64,000 nucleotides of DNA, from positions 62,001 through 126,000 of the forward strand of contig JAKBBP010000002.1 in NCBI GenBank assembly GCA_021808445.1. The letters are read 5' to 3'. Origin of the DNA: Pseudomonadota bacterium. Its GTDB lineage: Bacteria > Pseudomonadota > Gammaproteobacteria > Burkholderiales > Burkholderiaceae_C. A model generated the notes under the pieces. It ran no database searches and had not been told where the DNA came from. It worked only from the letters and a program-made list of their open reading frames with translations. Numbering within the stretch: the first letter of the stretch is position 1; each line of letters starts with the position of its first letter. The position numbers and the translations under genes were made by a program. This document shows, piece by piece, positions 39,112 to 47,739 of the stretch.

Positions 39112-41162
39112 CAGGCCGGCCGCTGTTCGCCGACGCCGAGCGCGAGCGCGTGCTGCAGTGCCTGCGCGCCTGGGCCCGGGAGGGCTGGTTGCGCCACCTG
39201 GACGTGGCCTTCGCCTCCTTCATCGCCGAGGCCTCGCCGCGCGAGGATCCCCAGGTGCTGCTGGCGGCCGCGCTGCTCGCTCAGCTCGAGGGCCTGGGGC
39301 ATGTCTGCATGGTCCTGCACCCGCCGGCAGGACCCGAGGGACAAGCGCCCTCGCGCGCGGCCGGCGGGCCGCCGGCCCTGCAAGGCCTTGAGGCGCCCTG
39401 GGTGGAACTGGGTTTGCCGGGCGCGCTGGTGGCGCGGATGCTGGAGCTGGCGCGCGAGCTGGCACCGGCGGGCTCCGGGCTGGCGCAGGCCTGGGCGCTT
39501 GCGCTGCGCCAGTCCGAGGCGGTGTGGTGCGTGGAGCGGGGCGAGGCCACCGACCGGGGGCAGCCGCTGGTGTTCGAGCAGGGTTGTCTGTACCTGCGGC
39601 GCTATCGGGACTTCGAGCGGCGTCTGGCCACGCAGTGGCTGGAGCGTGCGAGGCGCCACGAGCCCCTCGATGCGCCTCGCGTGAACGAGGCGATGCGGGC
39701 CCTGTTCGGCGAGCCCGAAGCCGGCGCCGGCGGCGCCGAGCCGGATTGGCAGCGCATCGCCTGCGCCCTGGCACTGCGCGCGGGTGTGGGGGTGATCACC
39801 GGGGGGCCCGGCACGGGCAAGACCTTCACCGCGGCGCGCCTGCTGGTCCTGCTGTTCGCCACCGCGAGCCAGCCGGAGCAGTTGCGCGTGGCGCTGGCAG
39901 CTCCCACGGGCAAGGCCGCGGCGCGCCTGAAGCAGTCCATCGACACGGCGCTGGCCCAGCTGAGCGCAGGCCGGGGCGACCAGCCCGCGCTGCGACTGGC
40001 CTCGCGCATCGGTCCCGCGCGCACCCTGCATGCGCTGCTGGGCGCGCGCGCAGACACGCGCAGGTTGCGCCACCACGCCGGCAACCCGCTGGACGTGGAT
40101 GTGCTGCTGGTGGACGAGGCCTCCATGGTGCACCTGGAGATGATGGCCGACCTGCTGGACGCGCTTCCTGCGCATGCGCGCCTGGTGCTCCTGGGCGACA
40201 GCGACCAGCTGGCCAGCGTCGAGGCGGGCGCCGTGCTGGGCGAGCTGTGCCTGCACGCGCGCGACGGGCGGTACCAGCCGGGCACCGCGCGCGCGGTGCT
40301 GGAGCTCAGCGGACAGATCCTTCCGCCCGCGCTGCGGGACGAGCAGGGGCCGCTGCTGGCCCAGCAAGTGGCGATGTTGCGCAGCAGCCGGCGTTTTGGC
40401 GGAGGCATCGCGGGACTGGCGGACGCCGTGAACCGCGGCGACGGACGCAGGGCGCAGGAGGTCCTGGACGAAAGGGAGGAGTTGCACTGGCAACGCGCCG
40501 CGCAAGCGCGGGAGGTCTGCGAGGCTGCCGTTGGCGACCCCGCGTTGCGTGCCTGCCTGGAACTGGCGCGCGCAGGCTGCGGCGGCGAAGGCGAGCAACG
40601 CGACGCCTGGGCCCTGCGTGTGCTGCAGGGATTCGACGCACTGCGTGTACTGTGCGCGCTGCGCCAGGGACCCTGGGGCGTGGAGGCGATGAATCGCCAG
40701 CTCGAGCAGGCCTTGCGTGCGCGCCGCCTGCTGGGCACCACCGAGCCCTGGTACGAGGCCAGGCCGGTGATGGTCACGCGCAACGATCCCGAGCTGGGGC
40801 TGTTCAACGGGGACGTGGGCATGGCCCTGCGCGGGCCCGGTGGCGCGTTGCGCGTGGCCTTCGCCCAGGCGAAGGGGGTGCGCTGGGTGGCACCGGGGCG
40901 CCTGGCCCATGTGGAGACGGCCCTGGCCATGACGGTCCACAAGTCGCAGGGCTCGGAGTTCTCCCATGCCCTGCTGGTACTCGGCGACGGACTGGGCGTC
41001 ACCCGCGAGCTGGTCTACACCGGGGTGACCCGCGCGCGCTCTCGCCTGAGCCTGTTCACTGCGCACGAGGGGGTGCTGCGCCAGGGCCTGGAGCGCGTGA
41101 TCCGTCGCAGCAGCGGGCTGCCCTGGCGCCTGGCTGCTCGGGGCGCGGGTTCCGAAGCCTGA
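39108..41162 (+). CDS. recD: Exodeoxyribonuclease V alpha subunit RecD
   Basis: A 684-residue SF1B helicase subunit. Walker A is GGPGTGKTFTAARLL, preceded by the family-typical VGVITGG. Other motifs are AAPTGKAAARLKQSI, DVLLVDEASMVHLEMMADLL, LVLLGDSDQLASVEAGAVL, and AMTVHKSQGSEFSHALLV near the C-terminus. The ATG at 39108 overlaps the recB stop. The protein is somewhat longer than E. coli RecD (608 residues), with extra sequence in the N-terminal domain. RecC, RecB and RecD complete the RecBCD enzyme. Confidence 0.94.
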   Translation: MTGRPLFADAERERVLQCLRAWAREGWLRHLDVAFASFIAEASPREDPQVLLAAALLAQLEGLGHVCMVLHPPAGPEGQAPSRAAGGPPALQGLEAPWVELGLPGALVARMLELARELAPAGSGLAQAWALALRQSEAVWCVERGEATDRGQPLVFEQGCLYLRRYRDFERRLATQWLERARRHEPLDAPRVNEAMRALFGEPEAGAGGAEPDWQRIACALALRAGVGVITGGPGTGKTFTAARLLVLLFATASQPEQLRVALAAPTGKAAARLKQSIDTALAQLSAGRGDQPALRLASRIGPARTLHALLGARADTRRLRHHAGNPLDVDVLLVDEASMVHLEMMADLLDALPAHARLVLLGDSDQLASVEAGAVLGELCLHARDGRYQPGTARAVLELSGQILPPALRDEQGPLLAQQVAMLRSSRRFGGGIAGLADAVNRGDGRRAQEVLDEREELHWQRAAQAREVCEAAVGDPALRACLELARAGCGGEGEQRDAWALRVLQGFDALRVLCALRQGPWGVEAMNRQLEQALRARRLLGTTEPWYEARPVMVTRNDPELGLFNGDVGMALRGPGGALRVAFAQAKGVRWVAPGRLAHVETALAMTVHKSQGSEFSHALLVLGDGLGVTRELVYTGVTRARSRLSLFTAHEGVLRQGLERVIRRSSGLPWRLAARGAGSEA

Positions 41163-41254
41163 GCCAGCTGCGACGCTGCGCCTCGCGGTGGCTACCCGGC
41201 AGCACCGCCGCCGTGGGCCTGGGCTACGCGCGGGGCTCGGCACCCCTGGCGGCC

Positions 41255-41319
41255 TGATCCCGATCAAAAACCCTATAACTATACGGGTCATTACAGATGG
41301 TTCTAACGCGAACTAATAT
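41255..41319. promoter_or_regulatory. AT-rich promoter/operator region before the MarR gene
   Basis: The 217-bp gap between recD and the MarR gene contains a palindrome TGATC-CC-GATCA (41255-41266), a TATAAC element (41274-41279), an inverted repeat GTTC-N6-GAAC (41300-41313), and TAATAT (41314-41319). MarR proteins often bind short palindromes over their own promoter, so autoregulation is plausible. The exact promoter cannot be fixed because no -35 box is convincing. Confidence 0.4.
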
Positions 41320-41379
41320 CCCTTCATCGTCTGGTTCCCGCGGCCTTCCCGAGCTTCCAGGCACCTGTCCCCGCCCGCG

Positions 41380-41856
41380 ATGTCTTCCGTCCGTCCCCAT
41401 CTGCCCCTGCTGCGCGAACTCGTTCGGGCCTACCAGGCCTTCGAACGATATTCGGCCGCGCATGTCGCACAACTGGGATTGACGCCGGCCCAGTTCGACG
41501 TGCTGGCCACGCTGGGCAACACGCCGGGCATGAACCCCAAGACCCTGGGCGCCAGGACCCTCATCACCAAGGGCACGCTGACCGGCGTGGTGGACCGTAT
41601 GCTGGCAAAGGGTCTGGTGCGCCGCGATCCGGACCCGCAGGACGGCCGCGGCCAGATCGTGTGCCTGACCGAGCGCGGCCAGGCGCTGTTCGAGCAGGTG
41701 TTTCCGGCCCACGGCGAGTACGTGGGCCGGGCTTTCGAGCGCATCCCCGAGCTCGACCTCGTCCGCGCCGAGGCGCTGCTGCATGCCATCCGGCAGGCCT
41801 TCGAGCGGACGCAGGACGTGCCAACCGGCCCTCGCGGCCCCCACGAGGAATCCTGA
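41380..41856 (+). CDS. MarR-family transcriptional regulator
   Basis: A 158-residue winged-helix regulator. The DNA-binding part includes LTPAQFDVLATLGNTPGMNPKTLGARTLITKGTLTG (key pieces LTPAQFDVLATL and LITKGTLTGVVDRML) and the wing RRDPDPQDGRGQIVCLT. N- and C-terminal helices form the dimer. It is followed 2 bp later by the cytochrome b561 gene, so it may control the b561-YceI-YceI genes and itself. The inducing signal is unknown. Confidence 0.88.
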   Translation: MSSVRPHLPLLRELVRAYQAFERYSAAHVAQLGLTPAQFDVLATLGNTPGMNPKTLGARTLITKGTLTGVVDRMLAKGLVRRDPDPQDGRGQIVCLTERGQALFEQVFPAHGEYVGRAFERIPELDLVRAEALLHAIRQAFERTQDVPTGPRGPHEES

Positions 41857-41858
41857 CC

Positions 41859-42407
41859 ATGATCCCTTCGCCTCGGCGCTACACCGGTGTCGCCATCCTG
41901 CTGCACTGGCTGATCGCCCTGTTGATCTTCGGAATGTTCCCGCTCGGGCTGTACATGCACGGGCTGCAGCTGTCGGTGCGCAAGCTCGAGCTGTATTCCT
42001 GGCACAAGTGGTTCGGCATCACGGTACTGCTGCTGGTGCTGCTGCGCATGGCCTGGCGCATGGGTCACAAGCCTCCGGCCTTGCCCGATTCGGTGCCCCG
42101 CTGGCAGGCGCGCGCGGCCGAGGCCCTGCACGGCCTGCTGTATCTGCTGATCCTGTGCATCCCCCTATCCGGCTGGGCCCTGAGTTCGGCCTCGGGCATC
42201 CGGGTGGTGTGGTGGGGCGTGCTGCCGCTGCCCAATCTGCTGGCGCCCGACCATGCGCTGGCCCGGGACCTGGCCTGGTGGCATGCCTGGTTGAACTACA
42301 CGCTGGCCGCCCTGGTCGTCGCCCATGTGGGCGCCGCGCTGAAGCACCAGTTCCTCGACCGTGACGGCGTGCTGTTGCGCATGCTGCCGGGTTCTTCCAA
42401 GGAGTGA
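41859..42407 (+). CDS. Cytochrome b561 family protein
   Basis: A 182-residue inner-membrane di-heme b-type cytochrome with four hydrophobic helices. Heme-ligand histidines are in ILLHWLIALL (helix 1), YSWHKWFGI (helix 2), and WWHAWLNYTLAALVVAHVGAAL (pieces WHAWL and VVAHVG, helix 4). Such proteins oxidise ubiquinol, for example using superoxide (CybB). GAGGA lies about 9 nt before the ATG. Two YceI genes follow with short gaps, the well-known b561-YceI pairing that suggests the YceI lipocalin-like proteins carry an isoprenoid quinone. Confidence 0.9.
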   Translation: MIPSPRRYTGVAILLHWLIALLIFGMFPLGLYMHGLQLSVRKLELYSWHKWFGITVLLLVLLRMAWRMGHKPPALPDSVPRWQARAAEALHGLLYLLILCIPLSGWALSSASGIRVVWWGVLPLPNLLAPDHALARDLAWWHAWLNYTLAALVVAHVGAALKHQFLDRDGVLLRMLPGSSKE

Positions 42408-42411
42408 TCCG

Positions 42412-42993
42412 ATGTCCGACCTTGCACGCGGGCGCCTGGCGCGCCCCCTCCTGCTGGCCCTGGGTTCCTTCGCGCTGGCCGCGACGGCGCAGGCTGCTCC
42501 CCCGATCTACGCAAGCGTGCAGGCCGGCGCGCGCGTCGAGTTCCAGGCCACGCAGATGGGCGTGACCATGAAAGGGCATTTCGGCACCGTGCATGCGCAG
42601 GTGCATTTTGCCCCCCAGGATCTGCAGGCAAGCAGCGTGCAGGTGTCCGTGGATGCCGCCAGCGTCGACGCCGGCGGCTCCCAGGCCAACCAGCTGCTGA
42701 TCGGACCCGACTGGCTCGATGCCAAGGCCGACCCGCAGGCCCGCTTCGTGTCCACCCACTGGAGCGCCGCGGGACCGGGGCGCTACTGGGTCGATGGCAA
42801 CTTCACCGTGCGCGGCGCCACGCATCCGCTGCGCGTGCTGGTGAGCACCCATGCCCAGGGCAAGGCCCTGGCCATGGACGCGGACTTCAAGCTCCAGCGC
42901 ACCGTCTGGGGCCTGGGCAGCGGCAGCTGGGCCGACACCAGCGTGGTGGCGGCGGACATTCCGGTGCAGGTGCACCTGGTGGTCGCCCCCTGA
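42412..42993 (+). CDS. YceI-family periplasmic lipid-binding protein 1
   Basis: A 193-residue exported protein. Residues 1-29 form a signal peptide (LARPLLLALGSFALAATAQA). The mature part has the YceI beta-barrel pattern: ARVEFQATQMGVTMKGHFG, a middle strand with PQARFVSTHW, and VDGNFTVRGATHPLRV. YceI proteins bind polyisoprenoids inside a lipocalin-like barrel. It lacks the usual opening WxIDPAHS stretch, so it is a divergent member. The start follows AAGGAG, 4 bp after the b561 stop. Confidence 0.8.
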   Translation: MSDLARGRLARPLLLALGSFALAATAQAAPPIYASVQAGARVEFQATQMGVTMKGHFGTVHAQVHFAPQDLQASSVQVSVDAASVDAGGSQANQLLIGPDWLDAKADPQARFVSTHWSAAGPGRYWVDGNFTVRGATHPLRVLVSTHAQGKALAMDADFKLQRTVWGLGSGSWADTSVVAADIPVQVHLVVAP

Positions 42994-43024
42994 TTTCCCT
43001 CCAAGCACAACAAGGAAGCCTTGC

Positions 43025-43684
43025 ATGAAACCCCTTTCCCGACTGAGCCTCGCGCTGGGCGCCGGAGCGCTCTCGCTGGCCGCGCTGGCCGCCCCCGCCG
43101 TCGCGGCCGACGCGCCGGCACAGCTGCAGCCCTACACGGTCCAGCATGCCAACCCGGCCGGCAGCTACACCATCGACCCCGACCATTCCAGCGTGCAGTT
43201 TTCCATCGGCCATGCCGGCATCGGCCTGGTGAGCGGCGCCTTCACCAAGGTCAGCGGCAGCTTCACGTTCGATCCGCACAACCCGAAGGCCGACAAGGCC
43301 GACGTGACCGTGCAGGTGGACAGCCTGACCACCTACCTGCCGGCGCGTGACAAGATGCTCACGGGCAGCGCCTTCTTCGACGCCGCGCAATACCCGACCA
43401 TGCACTTCGTGGGCACCCGCTATGTGCCGCACGGTCCGCGCGGCGGTGTGCTGCACGGCCAGCTGACCCTGCACGGGGTGACCCGTCCGGTGAGCTTTCG
43501 CGTGCGCCTCATCGGCGCCGGCGACGTGCCCTCGCTGCCCAAGCCCTGGGGTGGCTACCTCAGCGGCTTCGTCGCCGACGGCGTGATCGATCGCACCCAG
43601 TTCGGCATCGACACCTACTCGGCCGGCATCGGCCACAAGGTCCACGTGCGCGTGGCCCTCGAGTCCGTGCGCAACCCTTCCTGA
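43025..43684 (+). CDS. yceI: YceI-family periplasmic lipid-binding protein 2
   Basis: A 219-residue exported protein with a clear signal peptide ending AAPAVAADA. The mature barrel has the full family pattern: GSYTIDPDHSSVQFSIGHAG, SGSFTFDPHNPKADKADV, FFDAAQYPTMHFVGTR and GQLTLHGVTRPVSFRV. It is the more typical of the two YceI proteins here and probably binds a quinone or other polyisoprenoid for the adjacent cytochrome b561. AAGGAAG lies about 8 nt before the ATG; 31 bp separate it from the first YceI gene. Confidence 0.9.
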   Translation: MKPLSRLSLALGAGALSLAALAAPAVAADAPAQLQPYTVQHANPAGSYTIDPDHSSVQFSIGHAGIGLVSGAFTKVSGSFTFDPHNPKADKADVTVQVDSLTTYLPARDKMLTGSAFFDAAQYPTMHFVGTRYVPHGPRGGVLHGQLTLHGVTRPVSFRVRLIGAGDVPSLPKPWGGYLSGFVADGVIDRTQFGIDTYSAGIGHKVHVRVALESVRNPS

Positions 43685-43696
43685 GGAGCCTGTCCC

Positions 43697-44311
43697 ATGA
43701 AACTGTATTTCTCCCCTGGCGCCTGCTCGCTGTCCCCCCACATCGTGCTGCGTGAACTCGGCCTGCCCGCCGAAGTCGTGAAGGTGGACCTGGGCGCCAA
43801 GACCTATGACGGCGGCAAGGATTTCCGTGCGATCAACCCCAAGGGCTACGTGCCGGTGCTGCAGCTCGACGACGGCACGGTGCTCACCGAAGGCCCGGCC
43901 ATCGTGCAGTACCTCGCCGACCAGAAGCCTGCCTCGGGACTCGCTCCGGCCAACGGCAGCATCGAGCGCTACCGACTGCAGGAGTGGCTGAACTTCATTT
44001 CCACCGAGTTGCACAAGCAGTACAGCCCCTTGTTCAGCCCGCAGTTCCCCGAGGAGGTCAAGGAGCTGCAGCGCCAGCGCCTGTACGGTCGCTTCGATTA
44101 CCTGGCGCAGATCCTGGCCGGGCAGGACTTCCTGATGGGCACGCAGTTCACGGTGGCCGACGCCTACCTGTTCACGGTGCTCGGCTGGGCCGCCTACGTG
44201 GGACTCGACCTGTCGCGCTGGCCCGCGCTGCAGGCCTACATCGAGCGCGTGTCCCAGCGCCCGGCGGTGGCCGCCACGCTGGCGGCCGAGCGCGAGGCCA
44301 GGCAGGCCTGA
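43697..44311 (+). CDS. gst: Glutathione S-transferase, beta class
   Basis: A 204-residue cytosolic transferase. The N-terminal thioredoxin-like domain starts MKLYFSPGACSLSPHIVLRE with Cys10, the catalytic or glutathione-linked cysteine of bacterial beta-class enzymes, and carries LTEGPAIVQYLAD. The C-terminal helical domain contains LMGTQFTVADAYLFTVL. It lies 12 bp after the second YceI gene, so it may belong to the same transcript. The substrate is unknown; detoxification or peroxide reduction is typical of the class. Confidence 0.92.
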   Translation: MKLYFSPGACSLSPHIVLRELGLPAEVVKVDLGAKTYDGGKDFRAINPKGYVPVLQLDDGTVLTEGPAIVQYLADQKPASGLAPANGSIERYRLQEWLNFISTELHKQYSPLFSPQFPEEVKELQRQRLYGRFDYLAQILAGQDFLMGTQFTVADAYLFTVLGWAAYVGLDLSRWPALQAYIERVSQRPAVAATLAAEREARQA

Positions 44312-44333
44312 GCGCGCAGCGGGAGTCGTGTCC

Positions 44334-45158
44334 ATGGATGCGGCACAGGGCGCGCGGCGCGCGCCGGCGGTATTCGTCTCGCACGGTTCGCCGATGCTGC
44401 CACTGGAGCCCGGCAGCGCCGGGCCCATGCTCGCTGAGCTGGGGGCCGCGCTGCGTGCGCGACCCCTGCGAGCCGTGCTGGTCCTGTCGCCGCACTGGAT
44501 GACCCGCGGCCTGGCCGTGGGCTCGTCCGCGCGGCCTCAGACCTTGCACGATTTCGGGGGCTTCGACCCTGCGCTGCAGCAATTGCGCTACCCGGTCGCG
44601 GGGGATCCCGAACTGGCCGGGCAGGTCGCGGCCCTGCTGGCCGAGGCGGGTCTTCCCGTCTCGCTGGATCCGGGACGAGGGCTGGATCACGGTGCCTGGG
44701 TGCCCCTGCGCGTGATGTTTCCCCAGGCGGAGCTTCCGGTGGTGCCGTTGTCCATGCCCTGGCCGCTGGACGCACAGGGAGCCTGGCGCCTGGGGCGCCT
44801 GCTGGCGCCGCTGCGCGAGCAGGGGGTGCTGCTGCTGGGCAGCGGCAGCCTCACCCACAACCTTCACGAATTCCGCGCCGCGGCCACGGTCGCCGACCCG
44901 GCGCAGTCCTATGTGCTCGAGTTCAGCGCGTGGATGCGCGAGGCCATCGCCCGCGGCGATGCGCAGGCTCTGCTGGAATGGAAGACCCGCGCCCCGCATG
45001 CACGCCGCGCGCACCCCAGCGACGAACACCTGCTCGCCTTGCACTGGGTGCTGGGTGCCTCGCTGGCGTCCGGGATCGAGCCCCCTTTGACGTCGCGGTA
45101 CTGGTCGGGAGGCGTGCACTATGGCATGCTGAGCATGGATGCCTGGACCCTGGACTGA
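44334..45158 (+). CDS. LigB/DODA-type extradiol dioxygenase family protein (YgiD-like)
   Basis: A 274-residue enzyme of the class III extradiol dioxygenase (4,5-DOPA dioxygenase) family. Metal-ligand and acid-base histidines are in VFVSHGSPMLPLE, VLSPHWMTRG, RGLDHGAWVPLRVMF and GSGSLTHNLHEF. Bacterial homologues such as YgiD open catechol rings. The ATG at 44334 is preferred over the GTG at 44328 because GGGAG lies 8 nt upstream of the ATG. It follows the GST gene closely and nearly touches the esterase gene (1-bp gap). Confidence 0.86.
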   Translation: MDAAQGARRAPAVFVSHGSPMLPLEPGSAGPMLAELGAALRARPLRAVLVLSPHWMTRGLAVGSSARPQTLHDFGGFDPALQQLRYPVAGDPELAGQVAALLAEAGLPVSLDPGRGLDHGAWVPLRVMFPQAELPVVPLSMPWPLDAQGAWRLGRLLAPLREQGVLLLGSGSLTHNLHEFRAAATVADPAQSYVLEFSAWMREAIARGDAQALLEWKTRAPHARRAHPSDEHLLALHWVLGASLASGIEPPLTSRYWSGGVHYGMLSMDAWTLD

Positions 45159-45159
45159 C

Positions 45160-45882
45160 ATGCACGAAGCTTCGCCACCCGTCGCCCCGCCAGCCTCGCT
45201 GGTCATCGCCCGCCCCGCCGCCCAGGCGCAGCAGCTGGTGCTGCTGTTCCACGGCTTCGGAGCCGACGAGCGGGACATGGAGCCCCTGGGTCGCAGCCTG
45301 GCGGCCGAGTTCGAGCAGGCCTGCGTGGTCAGCGTGCGCTCGCCCGAGGCCTGCGCCGCGGGGCGCGGCTACCAGTGGTTCGATGTGCGCGGCGTCACGC
45401 AAGCCAACCGGGCCGAGAGGGTGGCGCAGGCCATGCCGGCCTTCCTGGGGGCCATTCGTCACTGGCAGCGTGAAACCGCCACCACGGTGGCGCAGACCGC
45501 GCTGGTCGGCTTTTCCCAGGGCGGCATCATGGCGCTGGAATCCACCCGCGACCGCGAGGCGCCGGCCGGGCGCGTGGCCGCCATCGGCGCGCGCTTCGCG
45601 CTGCTGCCCACGCGCGCCAGTGCCGGCACCACGCTGCACCTGCTGCATGGAAAGCGTGACCCCGTCATGCCCTACGCGCTGACCGTCGAGGCCGCCGAGC
45701 ACCTGGTGCGCCTGGGCGCCGACGTCACCGCCGACGTGCTGCCCTTCGTCGGCCACGAGGCCGGCCCCGAGGTCGCCCGCTGCCTGCTGCAGCGCCTGCG
45801 CACCTACGTGCCCCTGCGCGTGTGGCGCGAGGCCATGGCCGCCGATCCCGGCACGCCGGGAGACGACGGTCACTTTCACTGA
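45160..45882 (+). CDS. Phospholipase/carboxylesterase-type alpha/beta hydrolase (YpfH-like)
   Basis: A 240-residue serine hydrolase. The oxyanion region is LLFHGFGADERDM, the nucleophile is Ser119 in VGFSQGG, the acid is in HGKRDPVMP, and the catalytic histidine is in FVGHEAGPE. It fits the short-chain carboxylesterase group of YpfH. The start at 45160 lies 1 bp after the dioxygenase stop; an in-frame ATG at 45139 would overlap that gene by 20 bp. It converges on the enoyl-CoA hydratase with a 13-bp gap. The natural substrate is unknown. Confidence 0.86.
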   Translation: MHEASPPVAPPASLVIARPAAQAQQLVLLFHGFGADERDMEPLGRSLAAEFEQACVVSVRSPEACAAGRGYQWFDVRGVTQANRAERVAQAMPAFLGAIRHWQRETATTVAQTALVGFSQGGIMALESTRDREAPAGRVAAIGARFALLPTRASAGTTLHLLHGKRDPVMPYALTVEAAEHLVRLGADVTADVLPFVGHEAGPEVARCLLQRLRTYVPLRVWREAMAADPGTPGDDGHFH

Positions 45883-45895
45883 ATCCCGAGCCGCC

Positions 45896-46696
45896 TCAGG
45901 CCCCGTCGCCGCGCGGCGCCCACGGCGCCGGCTGCTTGGCGAGGAAGGCCGCGAATCCCTTGCGGGCCTCCTCGGTGCCGCGCACGCGGCTGATGGTTCG
46001 CGCGGTGAGTTCCACGACCTCGTCGGTCACCGGGCCGATTTCCAGCGCCGCGAACAAATCCTTGATCTCGCGCTGCGCCTGCGGTCCGCCCTGCAGCAAC
46101 TCGTCCACGGTGCGCTGTACCGCGGCGTCCAGCGCATCGGCAGCGACCACCTCGTGCACCAGCCCGATGGCCAGCGCCTCGGCGGCGCCGATGCGCCGCA
46201 TGCTCAGCGCCAGGCGCCGTGCCTGGCGTCGGCCGACGGCATTGACCACGTAGGGCCCGATGACCGAGGGAAGGATGCCGAAGCGCGCCTCGCTGACCGC
46301 GAAGCTGGCCTGCTCGGAGGCGATGGCGATGTCGCAGACGCAGGCCAGGCCGAAGCCTCCGCCCAGGGCCGCGCCCTGGATGCGCGCCACCGTGGGCTTG
46401 GGGCAGGTGTCGATGCGTCGCAGCATCGCCGCGAAACGCCGCGCGTCGGCCAGGTTCCACGACTCGTCGGCCTCGCTGGCGCGCTGCATCCAGTTCAGGT
46501 CGGCTCCGGCGCTGAAATGCCGTCCCTCCCCGGAGAGCACGACCACGCGCACCTCGGGATCGGCGCCGGCCTGGGCGAAGGCGGCATCGAGCTCGCCGAT
46601 CATGGCTTCGTCGAAGGCGTTGAACACCTGCGGGCGCGCCATGCGCAATTCGGTGACGCCGCCCGGGCGGCGAAGGACGGAAAGGGTCTCGGACAT
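45896..46696 (-). CDS. Enoyl-CoA hydratase/isomerase, methylglutaconyl-CoA hydratase-like
   Basis: A 266-residue crotonase-fold enzyme. GRHFSAGADLNWMQRAS carries the first oxyanion-hole residue and is close to LiuC (methylglutaconyl-CoA hydratase of leucine breakdown). ALGGGFGLACVCDIAIASE carries the second oxyanion region, and ARFGILPSVIGPYV the catalytic glutamate region. Alternative enoyl-CoA hydratases cannot be excluded because no other liu genes are in the window. It is 41 bp downstream of the BoxR-type gene on the same strand, so the two may be co-transcribed. Confidence 0.83.
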   Translation of the reverse strand: MSETLSVLRRPGGVTELRMARPQVFNAFDEAMIGELDAAFAQAGADPEVRVVVLSGEGRHFSAGADLNWMQRASEADESWNLADARRFAAMLRRIDTCPKPTVARIQGAALGGGFGLACVCDIAIASEQASFAVSEARFGILPSVIGPYVVNAVGRRQARRLALSMRRIGAAEALAIGLVHEVVAADALDAAVQRTVDELLQGGPQAQREIKDLFAALEIGPVTDEVVELTARTISRVRGTEEARKGFAAFLAKQPAPWAPRGDGA

Positions 46697-46737
46697 CGAT
46701 GGACTCCGTGGGGAAGGTGGGGTCGTGACGAGCGGCC

Positions 46738-47610
46738 TCAGGCCAGGTGCAGTGCCTCGCGCGCCAGCGCGCGCAAGGCCACGAAGGTGGGCTGCAGCGC
46801 CTGGGCGCTGGTGTCGAGCGAGAACTCGGCCTTGGCGTAGAAGGGCTCGCGTCCGGCCAGAATGGTACGCAGGTCGCCCATGGCCTCGGCGCTGGCGGCC
46901 ATCGGGCGCAGGTCGCCCTGGGCGATCACACGCTGCATGTGGTCCTGGGGCGTGGCCCGTAACCAGATGGTCGTGCAATGCGCCAGCAGCAGGTTGAAGG
47001 TGGCCGGCTCGGACACCAGGCCACCGGGTGTGGCGATCACTGCCTCGGCATACAGCTGCACGGTTTCCTCGAGTGCGCGGCGCTCGTAGCGCCGGTAGGC
47101 GTTCATGCCGTACAGGGACTGGATCTCGGCCACGCTGCAGCCGGCGAACTGCTCGATCTCGCGGCTGAGCTCGATGAAGGGAAAGCCCAGGTCCTCGGCC
47201 AGCATGCGCCCCAGCGTGGACTTGCCCGCCCCGCGCAGTCCGACCAGCGCGATGCGTGAGCTGCGCGCCGCGTTGTCGCCTCCGGTGCCCAGCATTTCCC
47301 CGATGGCCGCGCGCACGCGCTGCAGGGTGGCCTCGTCACGGTGCTCCAGCAATTCGCGGATCAGCACCCATTCGGGCGAGGAACCGGTGACGTCGCCCAG
47401 CAACTCGGCCAGCGAACACTGCAGCGCCTGCGCCACCTGCAGCAGCACCAGCACCGAGGCATTGCCCACGCCGCCTTCGAGGTTCGCAAGGTGGCGCTCG
47501 GACACCTCGGAGGCCTGGGCCACCGCCTTGCGCGTCAGCCCCCGCCGTGCGCGCAGCGCGCGCACCCTTTCGCCCAGCGCCACCAGGAAGGGATGCCGCC
47601 CGGGCGGCAT
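46738..47610 (-). CDS. boxR: BoxR/BzdR-type regulator: XRE HTH fused to shikimate-kinase-like domain
   Basis: A 290-residue regulator. Residues 8-70 form an XRE helix-turn-helix (LGERVRALRARRGLTRKAVAQ, then VSERHLANLEGGVGNASVL). A linker follows, then a shikimate-kinase-like domain with P-loop LVGLRGAGKSTLG. This two-part design is that of BzdR and BoxR, repressors of benzoate degradation released by benzoyl-CoA. The start at 47610 gives the usual short lead and leaves the operator-like repeats outside the coding region; an ATG at 47709 would add 33 residues. No box or bzd catabolic genes are in the window. Confidence 0.85.
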   Translation of the reverse strand: MPPGRHPFLVALGERVRALRARRGLTRKAVAQASEVSERHLANLEGGVGNASVLVLLQVAQALQCSLAELLGDVTGSSPEWVLIRELLEHRDEATLQRVRAAIGEMLGTGGDNAARSSRIALVGLRGAGKSTLGRMLAEDLGFPFIELSREIEQFAGCSVAEIQSLYGMNAYRRYERRALEETVQLYAEAVIATPGGLVSEPATFNLLLAHCTTIWLRATPQDHMQRVIAQGDLRPMAASAEAMGDLRTILAGREPFYAKAEFSLDTSAQALQPTFVALRALAREALHLA

Positions 47611-47689
47611 CGAGCGAGCGCGCGGAGCCTGGTCGGCGGCCACGGTCTCGAGCCCGGCCGACCCGGGAGACCCCAGGGAAGGCGATTCA

Positions 47690-47702
47690 TGCAATATAGT
47701 GC
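47690..47702. promoter_or_regulatory. Operator-like repeat, left copy, candidate BoxR site
   Basis: TGCAATATAGTGC is an inverted copy (11 of 13 bases) of the element at 47740-47752. Its right end touches the -35 box of the rightward promoter, and it contains a TATATT (minus strand) that could be the -10 of boxR. TGCA motifs are a known feature of BzdR operators. Confidence 0.5.
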
Positions 47703-47730
47703 TTGACATCGAGCCGGAGGAACTTAGGAT
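47703..47730 (+). promoter_or_regulatory. Promoter for the 4-hydroxylaminobenzoate lyase-like gene
   Basis: A perfect -35 box TTGACA (47703-47708), a 16-bp spacer and TAGGAT (47725-47730; 4 of 6) face right. The predicted transcript starts near 47737, just before the right operator-like repeat. Confidence 0.5.
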
Positions 47731-47739
47731 AGAGGTTAG

